Below are positions 1-7,555 of a stretch of 52,087 nucleotides of DNA, one piece after another. A model generated the notes under the pieces. It made no database searches and had not been told where the DNA came from. It saw only the letters and a program-made list of their open reading frames with translations. The stretch is from a virus. The translations under genes were made by a program, and so were the position numbers. Position 1 is the stretch's first letter. Each line of letters begins with the position of its first letter. The stretch covers positions 1 to 52,087 of IMG/VR virus record IMGVR_UViG_3300047300_000518. One strand, written 5' to 3'.

Positions 1-1
1 A

Positions 2-139
2 CCTTGGGGCACAAAGCAAGTGTATCTTGATATGGCTTCTACCATGATTCGCCAACAAGCCAAGCGTATTGAGGAGTTGGAAGAAAACCTAGCATCATTA
101 AAGCACAGATACAAAGCATTGAACTGGAGTGAAGAATGA
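2..139 (+). CDS. Partial small protein, 3' end only
   Basis: The window opens inside a reading frame that runs to a TGA at 137-139; 45 residues are visible. The end is rich in Glu, Lys, Leu and Arg (IEELEENLASLKHRYKAL) and would form a short helix or coiled coil. Its stop overlaps the ATG of the next gene (ATGA), the coupling used throughout this arm. No function is recognised, and the true start lies outside the window. Confidence 0.6.
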   Translation, partial: PWGTKQVYLDMASTMIRQQAKRIEELEENLASLKHRYKALNWSEE

Positions 140-354
140 ACCTAACAGACGCAGAAGTATTCCTAATGATATGGGCGGTGATTGCAACTGCGTCATCAGC
201 ATATTACTCAACTAAATACAAGACCGAACTGCAAGAAAAAGAAACACTCATGGAAGCCGTGATTGGCGTAGCTAAGGGCGAGGCGGAGATTAGCCTCAGG
301 GGTAATCGTGTATCTATTAAGGAGAAACAAGATGGCAATAGCACAGGCAACTAA
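136..354 (+). CDS. Small membrane protein
   Basis: 72 residues. One hydrophobic segment covers about residues 8-24 (FLMIWAVIATASSAYYS), followed by a charged cytoplasmic-type tail; it is probably a single-pass inner-membrane protein. The ATG overlaps the stop of the upstream frame, and its last 23 bases overlap the start of the VWA gene. Family not recognised; the membrane call rests only on hydrophobicity. Confidence 0.6.
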   Translation: MNLTDAEVFLMIWAVIATASSAYYSTKYKTELQEKETLMEAVIGVAKGEAEISLRGNRVSIKEKQDGNSTGN

Positions 355-1459
355 GCTCGACAAAGCTAAGACGCAGATTGTATTAGACCACCCGTTCTTT
401 GCAAACATTCTACTTAAGCGTAAGCTAACTGAGGACAACACCATTCCGACATTAGCTGTTGATGCACGGGGTAATATCTACTACAACAAAGACTTCATCG
501 AGGGTCTTACTGTACCGCAAGTAGTATGGGGTTTGTGTCATGAGATTGGTCATGTCATCGGACAGCATGCTATGCGTAAGAAACATCGTGACCATCGTAA
601 GTGGAACTATGCAGGCGACGCTTGGATTAACGATATGCTCAACGATGCAGGTGTAGGTCATGCTATTCCTAACACAGTAGATATGCCAGGGTCTAAGGAC
701 AAGACTACCGAGACTATCTATGATGAGCTACCTGACGACCAAAGTGGCAAAGGTGGAGGTAAGGGTCAGTCGTTCGACAACGGTCTAGGTGACGACATCA
801 AATATGAGGACTTAACTGAATCTGAACGTCAAGAGATTGAAGCGGCTAACAAGGTAGACATAGCTCAAGCTGCTCAAGCGGCTAAGGCTAAGGGTAAGTT
901 ATCAGGCAAGCTAGCTGAGATTGTGGCTGATGTGATTAACGTCAAGACACCATGGTATGAAATCCTCGAGCGTTACATGACTGAGTATGTCAAACAAGAC
1001 CAATCGTGGCTACGCCCTAACCGCAGACACATCGGTGCAGGTACGTATCTACCCTCCATGGCACGTGAACCTAGTATGGGTACAGTCGTAGTTCAAATCG
1101 ACGTATCAGGTTCAATCAGTAAGCAGGAGTTGGATTACTACGCAGGTCACCTATCACGCATCTCCAAGCAGTGTAATCCTGACAAAATCCACGTTATCTA
1201 CACCGACACTGAAATCCAAAAACACATGGAGTTTGAGGCTGGTGAAGAAGTTAAGCTCGAGTTCTATTCAGGCGGTGGCACTCATATGCCTGCAGGTTTT
1301 GACTGGGTAGCTGAACAAGGCATTGAGCCTAGCGTGTTCGTGTGTTTGACTGACGGCTATACCGAGTTTGGTGAAGCACCTTCGTTCCCTGTTGTATGGT
1401 GTATCAGCTCTAACATCCAAGCGACACATGGCGAGACTATCCACTTCGAGATGGAATGA
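332..1459 (+). CDS. Metallopeptidase-like / VWA-like protein (DUF2201 type)
   Basis: 375 residues. The N-terminal half has HEIGHVIGQH, with the zinc-site HExxH at about residues 70-74; the C-terminal half has a VWA MIDAS-type motif DVSGSIS starting near residue 257, plus a later CLTDGYTE segment. This two-part layout matches the DUF2201 metallopeptidase plus VWA-like domain proteins, which in bacteria and phages usually work beside a MoxR-type AAA+ ATPase in protein remodelling or cofactor insertion. No MoxR gene is visible here; it may lie to the left. The start at 332 is chosen over an in-frame ATG at 308 because AGGAG sits just upstream, at about 319-323. A Gly/Lys-rich linker lies near residue 140. 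The role in infection is unknown. Confidence 0.85.
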   Translation: MAIAQATKLDKAKTQIVLDHPFFANILLKRKLTEDNTIPTLAVDARGNIYYNKDFIEGLTVPQVVWGLCHEIGHVIGQHAMRKKHRDHRKWNYAGDAWINDMLNDAGVGHAIPNTVDMPGSKDKTTETIYDELPDDQSGKGGGKGQSFDNGLGDDIKYEDLTESERQEIEAANKVDIAQAAQAAKAKGKLSGKLAEIVADVINVKTPWYEILERYMTEYVKQDQSWLRPNRRHIGAGTYLPSMAREPSMGTVVVQIDVSGSISKQELDYYAGHLSRISKQCNPDKIHVIYTDTEIQKHMEFEAGEEVKLEFYSGGGTHMPAGFDWVAEQGIEPSVFVCLTDGYTEFGEAPSFPVVWCISSNIQATHGETIHFEME

Positions 1460-1650
1460 TGGTAGAGCTAACCGTAGAGTTTATCTGGGCTAAATGGTTT
1501 GTACGCAACAAGCATCTTAATAACCAAGACGTACGTATACCATGCGACACATCCGAAGAAGCCATGAACATACTTGAACAGCTTAACGGACAACCATACG
1601 AGGTAATAGATGCCTTTCACAGAGCCCGTCAAAAACTTGGGCGACCCTGA
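1456..1650 (+). CDS. Small hypothetical protein
   Basis: 64 residues, starting ATGATG across the stop of the VWA gene; either ATG could be used. The middle (DTSEEAMNILEQLNG) is acidic and helix-like. It overlaps the next gene by 41 bases in another frame. Not recognised. Confidence 0.55.
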   Translation: MMVELTVEFIWAKWFVRNKHLNNQDVRIPCDTSEEAMNILEQLNGQPYEVIDAFHRARQKLGRP

Positions 1651-1831
1651 CGTTTGGTGGCACGAGTGTAAGACAAGAACAAAGCTCATGGATGGTTTTT
1701 ATACCGTGGGCGATGTAACTTTTGTACCACCACTATGGCATGCCCACCCCAAGTGGGATGAAAAATCACAATTTTTTGAAACGGAGGAAGAGGCTAAAGC
1801 GTGGCTTGCCACCATGTATAAATTTCGTTAA
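1610..1831 (+). CDS. Small hypothetical protein, Trp-rich
   Basis: 73 residues with several Trp and aromatic residues (DPDVWWHECKT, PPLWHAHPKWD) and an ending like FFETEEEAKAWLATM, typical of small globular phage proteins. It starts inside the previous gene, so translational coupling is likely. No family recognised. Confidence 0.55.
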   Translation: MPFTEPVKNLGDPDVWWHECKTRTKLMDGFYTVGDVTFVPPLWHAHPKWDEKSQFFETEEEAKAWLATMYKFR

Positions 1832-1850
1832 ATAACTCATTGAGAACCAA

Positions 1851-2228
1851 ATGAAAACACAAACACAATTACCATTAGTAGTACAAAAAACAATCCAAGC
1901 AGCTATTCGTCAGTTAGAAGCAGCAGGCTGTGAGTTCCGTGTAAATGCACCAGACGGTAAATCATACGGAACTTTGAAGGTTGAAGAACCTAAGAAGAAA
2001 AAGATGAATCCTGACCGTGAGTACGGTGAACTGCGTGCTTACTACGACCAATACATGAAGTACAACGTTGCGGTTGGTGATGTTGTAGAAATACCACACT
2101 CACCTAAATACACCCCTGAAGAAATTCGTGGCGGTATCTGCGCAAAACTTACAAGTCGTTGGGGTAAGGGTACATACACCACAGCCATTACTAAAGCAGG
2201 CACAGTACAGATTCTTCGTACAGCATAA
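1851..2228 (+). CDS. Small basic hypothetical protein
   Basis: 125 residues. A predicted N-terminal helix (residues 8-25) is followed by a Lys-rich segment EEPKKKKMNPDREYGEL, a spacer, and a C-terminal stretch with many Thr and Lys that could suit a nucleic-acid contact (inference only). It lies between two unknown small genes, and the next gene's RBS overlaps its stop codon. No named domain seen. Confidence 0.65.
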   Translation: MKTQTQLPLVVQKTIQAAIRQLEAAGCEFRVNAPDGKSYGTLKVEEPKKKKMNPDREYGELRAYYDQYMKYNVAVGDVVEIPHSPKYTPEEIRGGICAKLTSRWGKGTYTTAITKAGTVQILRTA

Positions 2229-2238
2229 GGAGGGCATC

Positions 2239-2820
2239 ATGGTTAGTGATGAGATGAAGCAAGAACTGCTAGAAAAGTATCACGACATCAACGTAGACCA
2301 CGATTGGTGGGAGTTTTTGTATGAAGACTTTAAAGACGAAATGCTCGAGAAGGGTATTGACATAGACGATATTTCATTCTCAGGCTTTTGGTCACAAGGT
2401 GATGGTGCATCGTTCACAGGCAAAGTTCGTAGCCAAGACATGGGTAAATTCATGGATGCGCATGACCTTAGTGAAAGATATCCTGCAGCTCGTTACTTCT
2501 GTCAGTTTGACGAAGTGTGGTTGAACCTGTATAGAACTTCATCTCATTACAGCCATGAGAACACAGTGGATGTATCAATGCACGACTCTACGGGTAATCC
2601 CTATGTTGAAGGTTGTGCACGTTGGGATATTTATGATACTATGCAAACCCTGTTTGACACTGAGTACGCTCAGTTAGAACTTGACTGTGAAGAAATACTT
2701 CGTGGTTACATGCATGACTTGTATCGCAGACTAGGAAAGGAGTACGAATACTTAACATCCGAAGACGTCGTATGGGAAACCATACTATCTAATGAATTAC
2801 ATGTAGAACTTACTAACTAA
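2239..2820 (+). CDS. Conserved phage protein of unknown function
   Basis: 193 residues, acidic and rich in Asp, Glu, Tyr and Trp. The opening (KYHDINVDHDWWEFLYEDFK) and the SFSGFWSQGDGAS motif look like a phage family sometimes labelled antitoxin or antirestriction-like, but I know of no proven function. The start at 2239 rather than an in-frame ATG at 2128 is set by AAGGAGG at 2227-2233 with a 5-base spacer, which also overlaps the stop of the previous gene. Strong acidity could suit DNA mimicry; this is speculation. Confidence 0.75.
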   Translation: MVSDEMKQELLEKYHDINVDHDWWEFLYEDFKDEMLEKGIDIDDISFSGFWSQGDGASFTGKVRSQDMGKFMDAHDLSERYPAARYFCQFDEVWLNLYRTSSHYSHENTVDVSMHDSTGNPYVEGCARWDIYDTMQTLFDTEYAQLELDCEEILRGYMHDLYRRLGKEYEYLTSEDVVWETILSNELHVELTN

Positions 2821-2832
2821 AGGAGCATTACT

Positions 2833-3495
2833 ATGGCACACGTAGCCATTTCAAGAGACTTTCTTCAACGTGTTGAAGACAAAATTAACCGCATGCGAAG
2901 TGCTGAACTCAAAGCACTAGGTGCTGAACCTAAAGTTGTTATATCACCTGAGTCACAACTGATGCTTGAAACAATATGGGGTGCTAACTTGCACCTTCGC
3001 AAACAAATCCCTGAATCATGGCGTAACAAAAATAATTGTGCCCGTGTTCACTTCCTTACAAAAACCACAAGAGTAAATAGCGACGGTGACACTGTGGCTG
3101 TAGCTATGAGTGTAACGGTACAACCAACGGCTGGTGAGTTTGATTTCCCACCTGATTCTAATTGGCACACAATGCGTATGCTTAGTGACCGTGACCATCC
3201 TGACTTTAAAGAAGTAGTTGCTTATTGTGATGCTAAGGCTGAGATTGAGATGCGTTGGGATACAGTACGTAACAAGGTTACAGATTTCTTCAAGTCATGC
3301 AAGTCTATGAAAGAAGCAGTAACACTTTGGCCTGATTGCAAGGTATATATCGACGAAGAAGATATTAAACGTTACGAGAAGAAAGTTGTTAAGTCTGCAT
3401 CACAAGACTCAGATGCCGCTAAGGTATTGGCAGGTTTGGACACAGACGAACTAATGGGTGCAGCAGTCGTTGCACGTTTATCAGGAGCAGCATAA
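2833..3495 (+). CDS. Conserved hypothetical protein
   Basis: 220 residues, mixed alpha/beta by appearance: a helical N-terminus (RVEDKINRMRSAELKAL), a central part with Trp and Pro (IWGANLHLRKQIPESWRN), and a charged helical C-terminus. A strong AAGGAG precedes the ATG. The stop overlaps the start of the next gene. Family not firmly recognised; a nucleotide-modification-associated or DNA-binding role cannot be told from the sequence. Confidence 0.7.
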   Translation: MAHVAISRDFLQRVEDKINRMRSAELKALGAEPKVVISPESQLMLETIWGANLHLRKQIPESWRNKNNCARVHFLTKTTRVNSDGDTVAVAMSVTVQPTAGEFDFPPDSNWHTMRMLSDRDHPDFKEVVAYCDAKAEIEMRWDTVRNKVTDFFKSCKSMKEAVTLWPDCKVYIDEEDIKRYEKKVVKSASQDSDAAKVLAGLDTDELMGAAVVARLSGAA

Positions 3496-3776
3496 TGAAA
3501 GACCAACTACACACAGCATTTCTACGAGCCATGCAGATTGAGGATGATTTGTACAAACTCAGTTACGTATCGGCAATCGTGGCTATCGTAGCAGAACGCA
3601 CATCAGATAATGATTCAAGCGGTGCATTGTGGGCTGCTAGTGATATGACTATTCAGATGCGTGACCACTTCGAACAACAGCTAGGAGACCTCAGAACCTT
3701 GCTTGTTGAGCTACGTGATAAAGCACCCGCAGGTAAGAAACGTGGCAGACCTGCCAAGAAAGCGAGTAAGAAATGA
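3495..3776 (+). CDS. Small protein with AT-hook-like tail
   Basis: 93 residues. A largely helical body (residues 1-75) ends in a basic tail with KKRGRPAKK: the GRP core flanked by basic residues is the AT-hook signature, which binds the minor groove of AT-rich DNA. DNA binding is therefore inferred from the tail. It overlaps its neighbours by 1 and 4 bases. Confidence 0.65.
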   Translation: MKDQLHTAFLRAMQIEDDLYKLSYVSAIVAIVAERTSDNDSSGALWAASDMTIQMRDHFEQQLGDLRTLLVELRDKAPAGKKRGRPAKKASKK

Positions 3777-3949
3777 AAGAACTCTGGGATGACGCTAAGA
3801 AGAAGTTCTTAGGTGTAGCAGTTGCTATCTTCGCTGGCTTCTGTATCGGTAAGATTTATACGTGGGACACAATCATTAGTGACTGCAAAGTTGTGGGTGC
3901 GTTCCGTATTGCTAACACAGCATTTCACTGCAAGATGTTGATGCCATGA
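3773..3949 (+). CDS. Small single-pass membrane protein
   Basis: 58 residues. A charged N-terminus (KELWDDAKKK) is followed by a hydrophobic span at residues 12-26 (FLGVAVAIFAGFCIG) and a C-terminal part with SDCKVVGAFR and two or three Cys that may face the periplasm. Small phage proteins with this DCKV-G-FR pattern recur, but their function is not known to me. ATG overlaps the upstream TGA and its own TGA overlaps the next ATG. Confidence 0.6.
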   Translation: MKELWDDAKKKFLGVAVAIFAGFCIGKIYTWDTIISDCKVVGAFRIANTAFHCKMLMP

Positions 3950-4068
3950 AACTAGCTACGACACTCATATTTATATGCTCAGTTATAACGGCTTTGTTCG
4001 GTAGCATTGACAAAGCCATCTTCTTAATACTAATAGCTATATACATTCAAGGAGGTAGGAATGAATGA
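3946..4068 (+). CDS. Very small membrane protein
   Basis: 40 residues with two hydrophobic stretches (TLIFICSVITALFG and AIFLILIAIYI) joined by SIDK, so probably a two-pass membrane peptide. The ATGA overlap at its start and the overlap at its end with the next gene place it firmly in the operon. Holin-like or superinfection-exclusion roles are possible but unsupported. Confidence 0.5.
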   Translation: MKLATTLIFICSVITALFGSIDKAIFLILIAIYIQGGRNE

Positions 4069-4273
4069 AGTATTTTACAAGAACGTCAGACCAGTACCAC
4101 GTACGATGGATGAAGCATATAAGACGCCGACGTATGCACAGGCCATTTGGAAGTGCGAGAGTGAAACCGAACGCGGATTGTCAGCCTTGCTTGAGAAATT
4201 CTTAGGTATGGCACTACTGTTTGTGTTTGGCTTTGGTGTCGCAGGATTCACCGTATGGCTTACACGTACTTAG
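4061..4273 (+). CDS. Small membrane protein
   Basis: 70 residues, with a soluble N-terminus of about 45 residues and a C-terminal membrane span (FLGMALLFVFGFGVAGFTVWL). Its AAGGAGG ribosome site (about 4049-4055) lies inside the end of the previous gene. C-tail anchoring in the inner membrane is likely. Unknown function. Confidence 0.65.
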   Translation: MNEVFYKNVRPVPRTMDEAYKTPTYAQAIWKCESETERGLSALLEKFLGMALLFVFGFGVAGFTVWLTRT

Positions 4274-4419
4274 TTTACGACGAAGACAAGGAGCTAATGC
4301 GTAAAGTCCCCCGTAAGGAGGAAGCAGAAGCACTAATTGAACTTAGGGAAGGGTGGAGCTATACTCGTGCCCTCGCCCCTAAAAAACCACAACCCGTTTA
4401 TGAGGATGCCCCATTTTGA
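4255..4419 (+). CDS. Small acidic hypothetical protein
   Basis: 54 residues in a frame opened by an ATG that overlaps the end of the previous gene by 19 bases. Rich in Glu and Lys (KVPRKEEAEALIELREGW), ending in YEDAPF. Not recognised. Support is the unbroken chain of start/stop overlaps on both sides. Confidence 0.5.
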   Translation: MAYTYLVYDEDKELMRKVPRKEEAEALIELREGWSYTRALAPKKPQPVYEDAPF

Positions 4420-4577
4420 CAGTCACACACAATTTAATTAAACAACTAGAAGAACGCCTCATTCGCATTGAGTCAAGGTTAGTACAGCTCATGTATCACA
4501 TGGGTATGCAGAACCCACACGAGAAGCAATATGACGCACCTATCACGCAGGACAACCAAGGTAAGGAGTTTCAATGA
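4416..4577 (+). CDS. Small coiled-coil protein with TTG start
   Basis: 53 residues. The start is a TTG that overlaps the upstream TGA as TTGA, with GAGG about 10 bases ahead, and the gene ends by overlapping the next ATG as ATGA. Residues 6-27 (NLIKQLEERLIRIESRLVQL) have a leucine/isoleucine heptad pattern, so a short coiled coil is likely. No function is known. The TTG assignment is inferred from the overlaps. Confidence 0.55.
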   Translation: MTVTHNLIKQLEERLIRIESRLVQLMYHMGMQNPHEKQYDAPITQDNQGKEFQ

Positions 4578-4861
4578 ACCACATTGAACTATACGAAAAA
4601 CAACACGGTAAAGAAGCAACAAAAGTCTATGCATTTACGTTACTTCAAATTCAACTTATTCAAGGCATGAGCTTATTACACAGCGGTGACTTAGATGATG
4701 ACGAAACTGTTGAGCTATTGGCTAAGTTATCAAAGTTAAGTAGTGCCCAAGCTCAGATGTATGTAAAGCATCTTGATTTGACTGAAGAAGAAATACAAGA
4801 CGCTATGGAAGCTGCGTCTGATTATATGCATTCAGAAACATTCGGTGAAACTATTCAATGA
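4574..4861 (+). CDS. Small acidic helical protein
   Basis: 95 residues, acidic and mostly helical by composition (long runs of Leu, Glu, Asp and Gln, e.g. DDDETVELLAKLSKLSSAQ). It overlaps both neighbours by 4 bases. No motif beyond this is seen; function unknown. Confidence 0.65.
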   Translation: MNHIELYEKQHGKEATKVYAFTLLQIQLIQGMSLLHSGDLDDDETVELLAKLSKLSSAQAQMYVKHLDLTEEEIQDAMEAASDYMHSETFGETIQ

Positions 4862-5061
4862 AAAAGAAACAGCCATCTAAAAGTAGAGGCTTGAACCAAG
4901 TAAAAGGGATTGACTACGACGGTATGAATCAACAAGAAGTCGCAGATGCATTAGGTATTAGTCGTACCGCAGTGCAACAAATTGAAAAGCGTGCCTACAA
5001 GAAGTTCCGCAGGGAACTAGCTAAACGACTAACACACGTAACTGATTTATTAGGAGATTAA
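4858..5061 (+). CDS. Small helix-turn-helix protein, sigma region 4-like
   Basis: 67 residues. Residues 23-55 (MNQQEVADALGISRTAVQQ followed by IEKRAYKKFRREL) match the C-terminal helix-turn-helix of sigma-70 region 4, where the recognition helix contacts the -35 element. No core-binding region 2 is present, so it is more likely a stand-alone regulator or an anti-sigma/appropriator-type protein than a full sigma factor. It sits just ahead of the replication block, where it could switch transcription; that is inference. Confidence 0.7.
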   Translation: MKKKQPSKSRGLNQVKGIDYDGMNQQEVADALGISRTAVQQIEKRAYKKFRRELAKRLTHVTDLLGD

Positions 5062-5062
5062 T

Positions 5063-5434
5063 ATGCCAGGTGGAGCACCATTAGGTGGTATCGGCGATGT
5101 GAACAGCAACGCTAAAGGTTCAGGTGCAAGATACAACGACGGTAAGGCAGACATTAGTTTGATTCCGTTATGCACGCTAGAAGACGAAGCAAGGGTATGG
5201 ATGTATGGCAAACAGAAGTATGCGGCATGGAACTGGGCTAAAGGTATGGACTGGTCTGTACCACTTGCTTGTGCTATGCGTCATATTGCTGCTTGGCAGC
5301 GAGGCGAAGAACTAGATGCAGAGTCGGGTTTACCCCACTTGGCACACGCCATGTGTAATCTTAGAATGCTTACCCTGTATTCAAAAACTTACCCTGAAGG
5401 GGATGACAGACCACCTAAGGACTTAATGCCATGA
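5063..5434 (+). CDS. dATP/dGTP diphosphohydrolase-like protein (DUF5664)
   Basis: 123 residues. The core runs RYNDGKADISLIP, then ARVWMYGKQKYAAWNW, then MRHIAAWQRGEE and ESGLPHLAHAMCNL; this order is that of the N-terminal domain of phage dATP/dGTP diphosphohydrolases (the family that includes MazZ of 2-aminoadenine phages, which removes dGTP or dATP to feed Z-base synthesis). It is a single-domain form. AGGAG precedes the ATG. It lies two genes upstream of the polymerase, consistent with shaping the nucleotide pool. No PurZ is visible, so a Z genome is not shown. Confidence 0.75.
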   Translation: MPGGAPLGGIGDVNSNAKGSGARYNDGKADISLIPLCTLEDEARVWMYGKQKYAAWNWAKGMDWSVPLACAMRHIAAWQRGEELDAESGLPHLAHAMCNLRMLTLYSKTYPEGDDRPPKDLMP

Positions 5435-5670
5435 GACAGACCAGACTAGGTTCGCTGATTGAAGTAAGTATCAACATCTTTATTGGGTATTGGATTAACT
5501 TCGTGGCTAACCTAGTTATTCTGCCCATGTTTGGATTGAACGTGTCTATCGCAGATAACTTTGTAATAGGTTTTATCTATACATTTATCTCGGTAGCACG
5601 TAGCTATGTAGTTAGAAGATGGTTTGAGAAAAAGATTCACCAAGCCGCTATGAGGATTGCAAATGACTAG
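5431..5670 (+). CDS. Small two-pass membrane protein (DUF7220-like)
   Basis: 79 residues with two membrane spans (about 12-32 and 43-60) separated by LNVSIADNFVIG, then a basic tail ARSYVVRRWFEKK. This pattern, including RSYVVRRWFE, matches a widespread phage membrane family I associate with DUF7220. It is overlapped at its end by the polymerase gene. Function not established. Confidence 0.7.
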   Translation: MRQTRLGSLIEVSINIFIGYWINFVANLVILPMFGLNVSIADNFVIGFIYTFISVARSYVVRRWFEKKIHQAAMRIAND

Positions 5671-7513
5671 ATTAGTAACGCTGGACTTCGAAACGTATTA
5701 CGACCAGAAGACATTCAGCTTAAGTAAGATGACCACGGAGTCGTACATCCGTGACCCACGCTTTGAAGTAATTGGAGTAGGAGTAAAAGTAGATGACTAC
5801 CCGACAGATTGGTTCAGCGGTTCTCATGACGATATTAGAGATTGGCTTATGGTTCTCGACTGGAGTGATGTTAATCTTCTATGCCATCATACCGCTTTTG
5901 ACGGTGCTATCCTCAATTGGATTTTTGGAATTAAGCCCAAATACTATTTCGATACTTTATCAATGGCAAGACCACTACATGGACTCACCGTTGGCGGTAG
6001 CCTGTCTGCTTTGGCTAAGTTTTATGGTCTGCCGGCGAAAGGCACGGAAGTAATCAAAGCATCAGGGAAAACCCGTAGACAGTTTGATATGACTGAGTTG
6101 CATGAATACGGCAACTACTGCAAGAACGACGTCGAGATTACTCGTATGTTGTTTGACATCCTTAAGACTAAGACAACACCTAAAGAAATGTACATCATTG
6201 ATTTGATGCTACGTATGTTCACTGACCCTGTATTAGTGCTAGATAAAGATACGCTGACTAATCATCTGACCAGTGTGCGAGATAAAAAAGAAAAGCTCAT
6301 GGCTAAGCTCGATGCAGCTATTGGTCGTGAGAACCTGATGTCCAATCCAAAGTTTGCTGAAGTCTTGCAGAAGCTTGGGGTTGAACCACCTATGAAAACA
6401 AGTTTACGAACTGGAAAGGAAACATATGCGTTCGGTAAGACAGACGTTGAGTTCAAGGCGTTACTCGAGCACGAGGATGAGCGGGTTCAAGCGGTCGTTG
6501 CGGCGCGCTTTGGTATTAAATCGACTCTCGAAGAGACACGGACAGAAGCGTTCATTGGCATCTCGGAGAGAGGCCCTCTCCCAATTTTGCTTAATTACTA
6601 CGGGGCACACACTGGTCGTGCATCAGGTGGCGACAAGATTAATTTACAGAACCTCCCTAGGGGCGGTGCACTACGTCAAAGTATTCAAGCACCCGCAGGT
6701 CACTCGTTGGTGGCGTCTGATTCGTCACAAATTGAAGCACGAGTTGTTGCATGGCTCGCAGGTGAAACCGATTTGGTACAAGCGTTCGCCGAAGGAAGAG
6801 ATATTTACTCCGAGTTCGCAACGGATGTATATGGCAAGAAAGTTACAAAGGCTGACAAAGTCGAACGGTTCGTTGGTAAGACTTGCATCCTCGGTCTAGG
6901 CTATGGCATGGGTAAGGATAAGTTTAAGACTACCCTAAAGATTGGACAAGGTGGTATTTCTGCTGACGTAACGATTGATGAAGCTGAGCGTGTAGTCAAG
7001 CTATACAGAGATAAGTATCCGATGATTGCAGTTTTGTGGAAACAAGGACAAGCCGCATTAGATGCTATGGTCAAGGGCTATGAGTATGAGCTTGGTACAG
7101 CCAAACTAAGATGCACACCTGATGGTATTGAGTTACCTAACGGTATGAAAGTGATTTACCCTGAGCTTCGTGTCGGAGATGATGGTAACTACGAGTACAG
7201 GAACAGGTATGGATTCACTAAGATTTACGGCGGTAAGCTAATCGAGAACGTGGTTCAAGCACTAGCTCGTATTGTGGTGTTTGACCAAATGGCTAAGATT
7301 GACCAGACCCTACGTAAGAACGACAAGCCAGGTAAGCGTGCTAAGGTTGTATTGACAGTGCATGACGAGGTTGTTGCCGTAGTACCTGATGAAGATGCTG
7401 CTAACTGTATGAACATGATGATGGACTTCATGAAGCAAGCTCCAAGTTGGTGTGCTGATTTACCCGTTGCATGTGAAGCTGATATTGGAAAATCTTATGG
7501 TGACGCCAAGTAG
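5663..7513 (+). CDS. polA: DNA polymerase, family A (PolA type) with 3'-5' exonuclease
   Basis: 616 residues, the likely replicative polymerase. The N-terminus has exonuclease motif DFETY (D8, E10). The polymerase part has GAHTGRASGGDKINLQNLPR, motif A at DSSQIEARVVAW (D353), an O-helix RFVGKTCILGLGYG (R402, K406, L410, Y414), and motif C TVHDEV (H567, D568, E569). Leu410 sits where E. coli Pol I has Phe762 and T7 has Tyr526. There is no 5'-3' exonuclease domain. The start is the ATG at 5663 with GAGG at 5652-5655, preferred over a TTG at 5657. It overlaps the end of the membrane-protein gene by 8 bases. All catalytic residues appear intact. Confidence 0.95.
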   Translation: MTRLVTLDFETYYDQKTFSLSKMTTESYIRDPRFEVIGVGVKVDDYPTDWFSGSHDDIRDWLMVLDWSDVNLLCHHTAFDGAILNWIFGIKPKYYFDTLSMARPLHGLTVGGSLSALAKFYGLPAKGTEVIKASGKTRRQFDMTELHEYGNYCKNDVEITRMLFDILKTKTTPKEMYIIDLMLRMFTDPVLVLDKDTLTNHLTSVRDKKEKLMAKLDAAIGRENLMSNPKFAEVLQKLGVEPPMKTSLRTGKETYAFGKTDVEFKALLEHEDERVQAVVAARFGIKSTLEETRTEAFIGISERGPLPILLNYYGAHTGRASGGDKINLQNLPRGGALRQSIQAPAGHSLVASDSSQIEARVVAWLAGETDLVQAFAEGRDIYSEFATDVYGKKVTKADKVERFVGKTCILGLGYGMGKDKFKTTLKIGQGGISADVTIDEAERVVKLYRDKYPMIAVLWKQGQAALDAMVKGYEYELGTAKLRCTPDGIELPNGMKVIYPELRVGDDGNYEYRNRYGFTKIYGGKLIENVVQALARIVVFDQMAKIDQTLRKNDKPGKRAKVVLTVHDEVVAVVPDEDAANCMNMMMDFMKQAPSWCADLPVACEADIGKSYGDAK

Positions 7514-7555
7514 TTTATGTGATACGATTGCCCCACTATTTTTTGTGGAGTGTGT

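Noticed and set aside
6426-6899. A 157-codon frame inside the polymerase gene
   Set aside because: Basic, low-information sequence in a shifted frame over conserved polymerase motifs; clearly a shadow.
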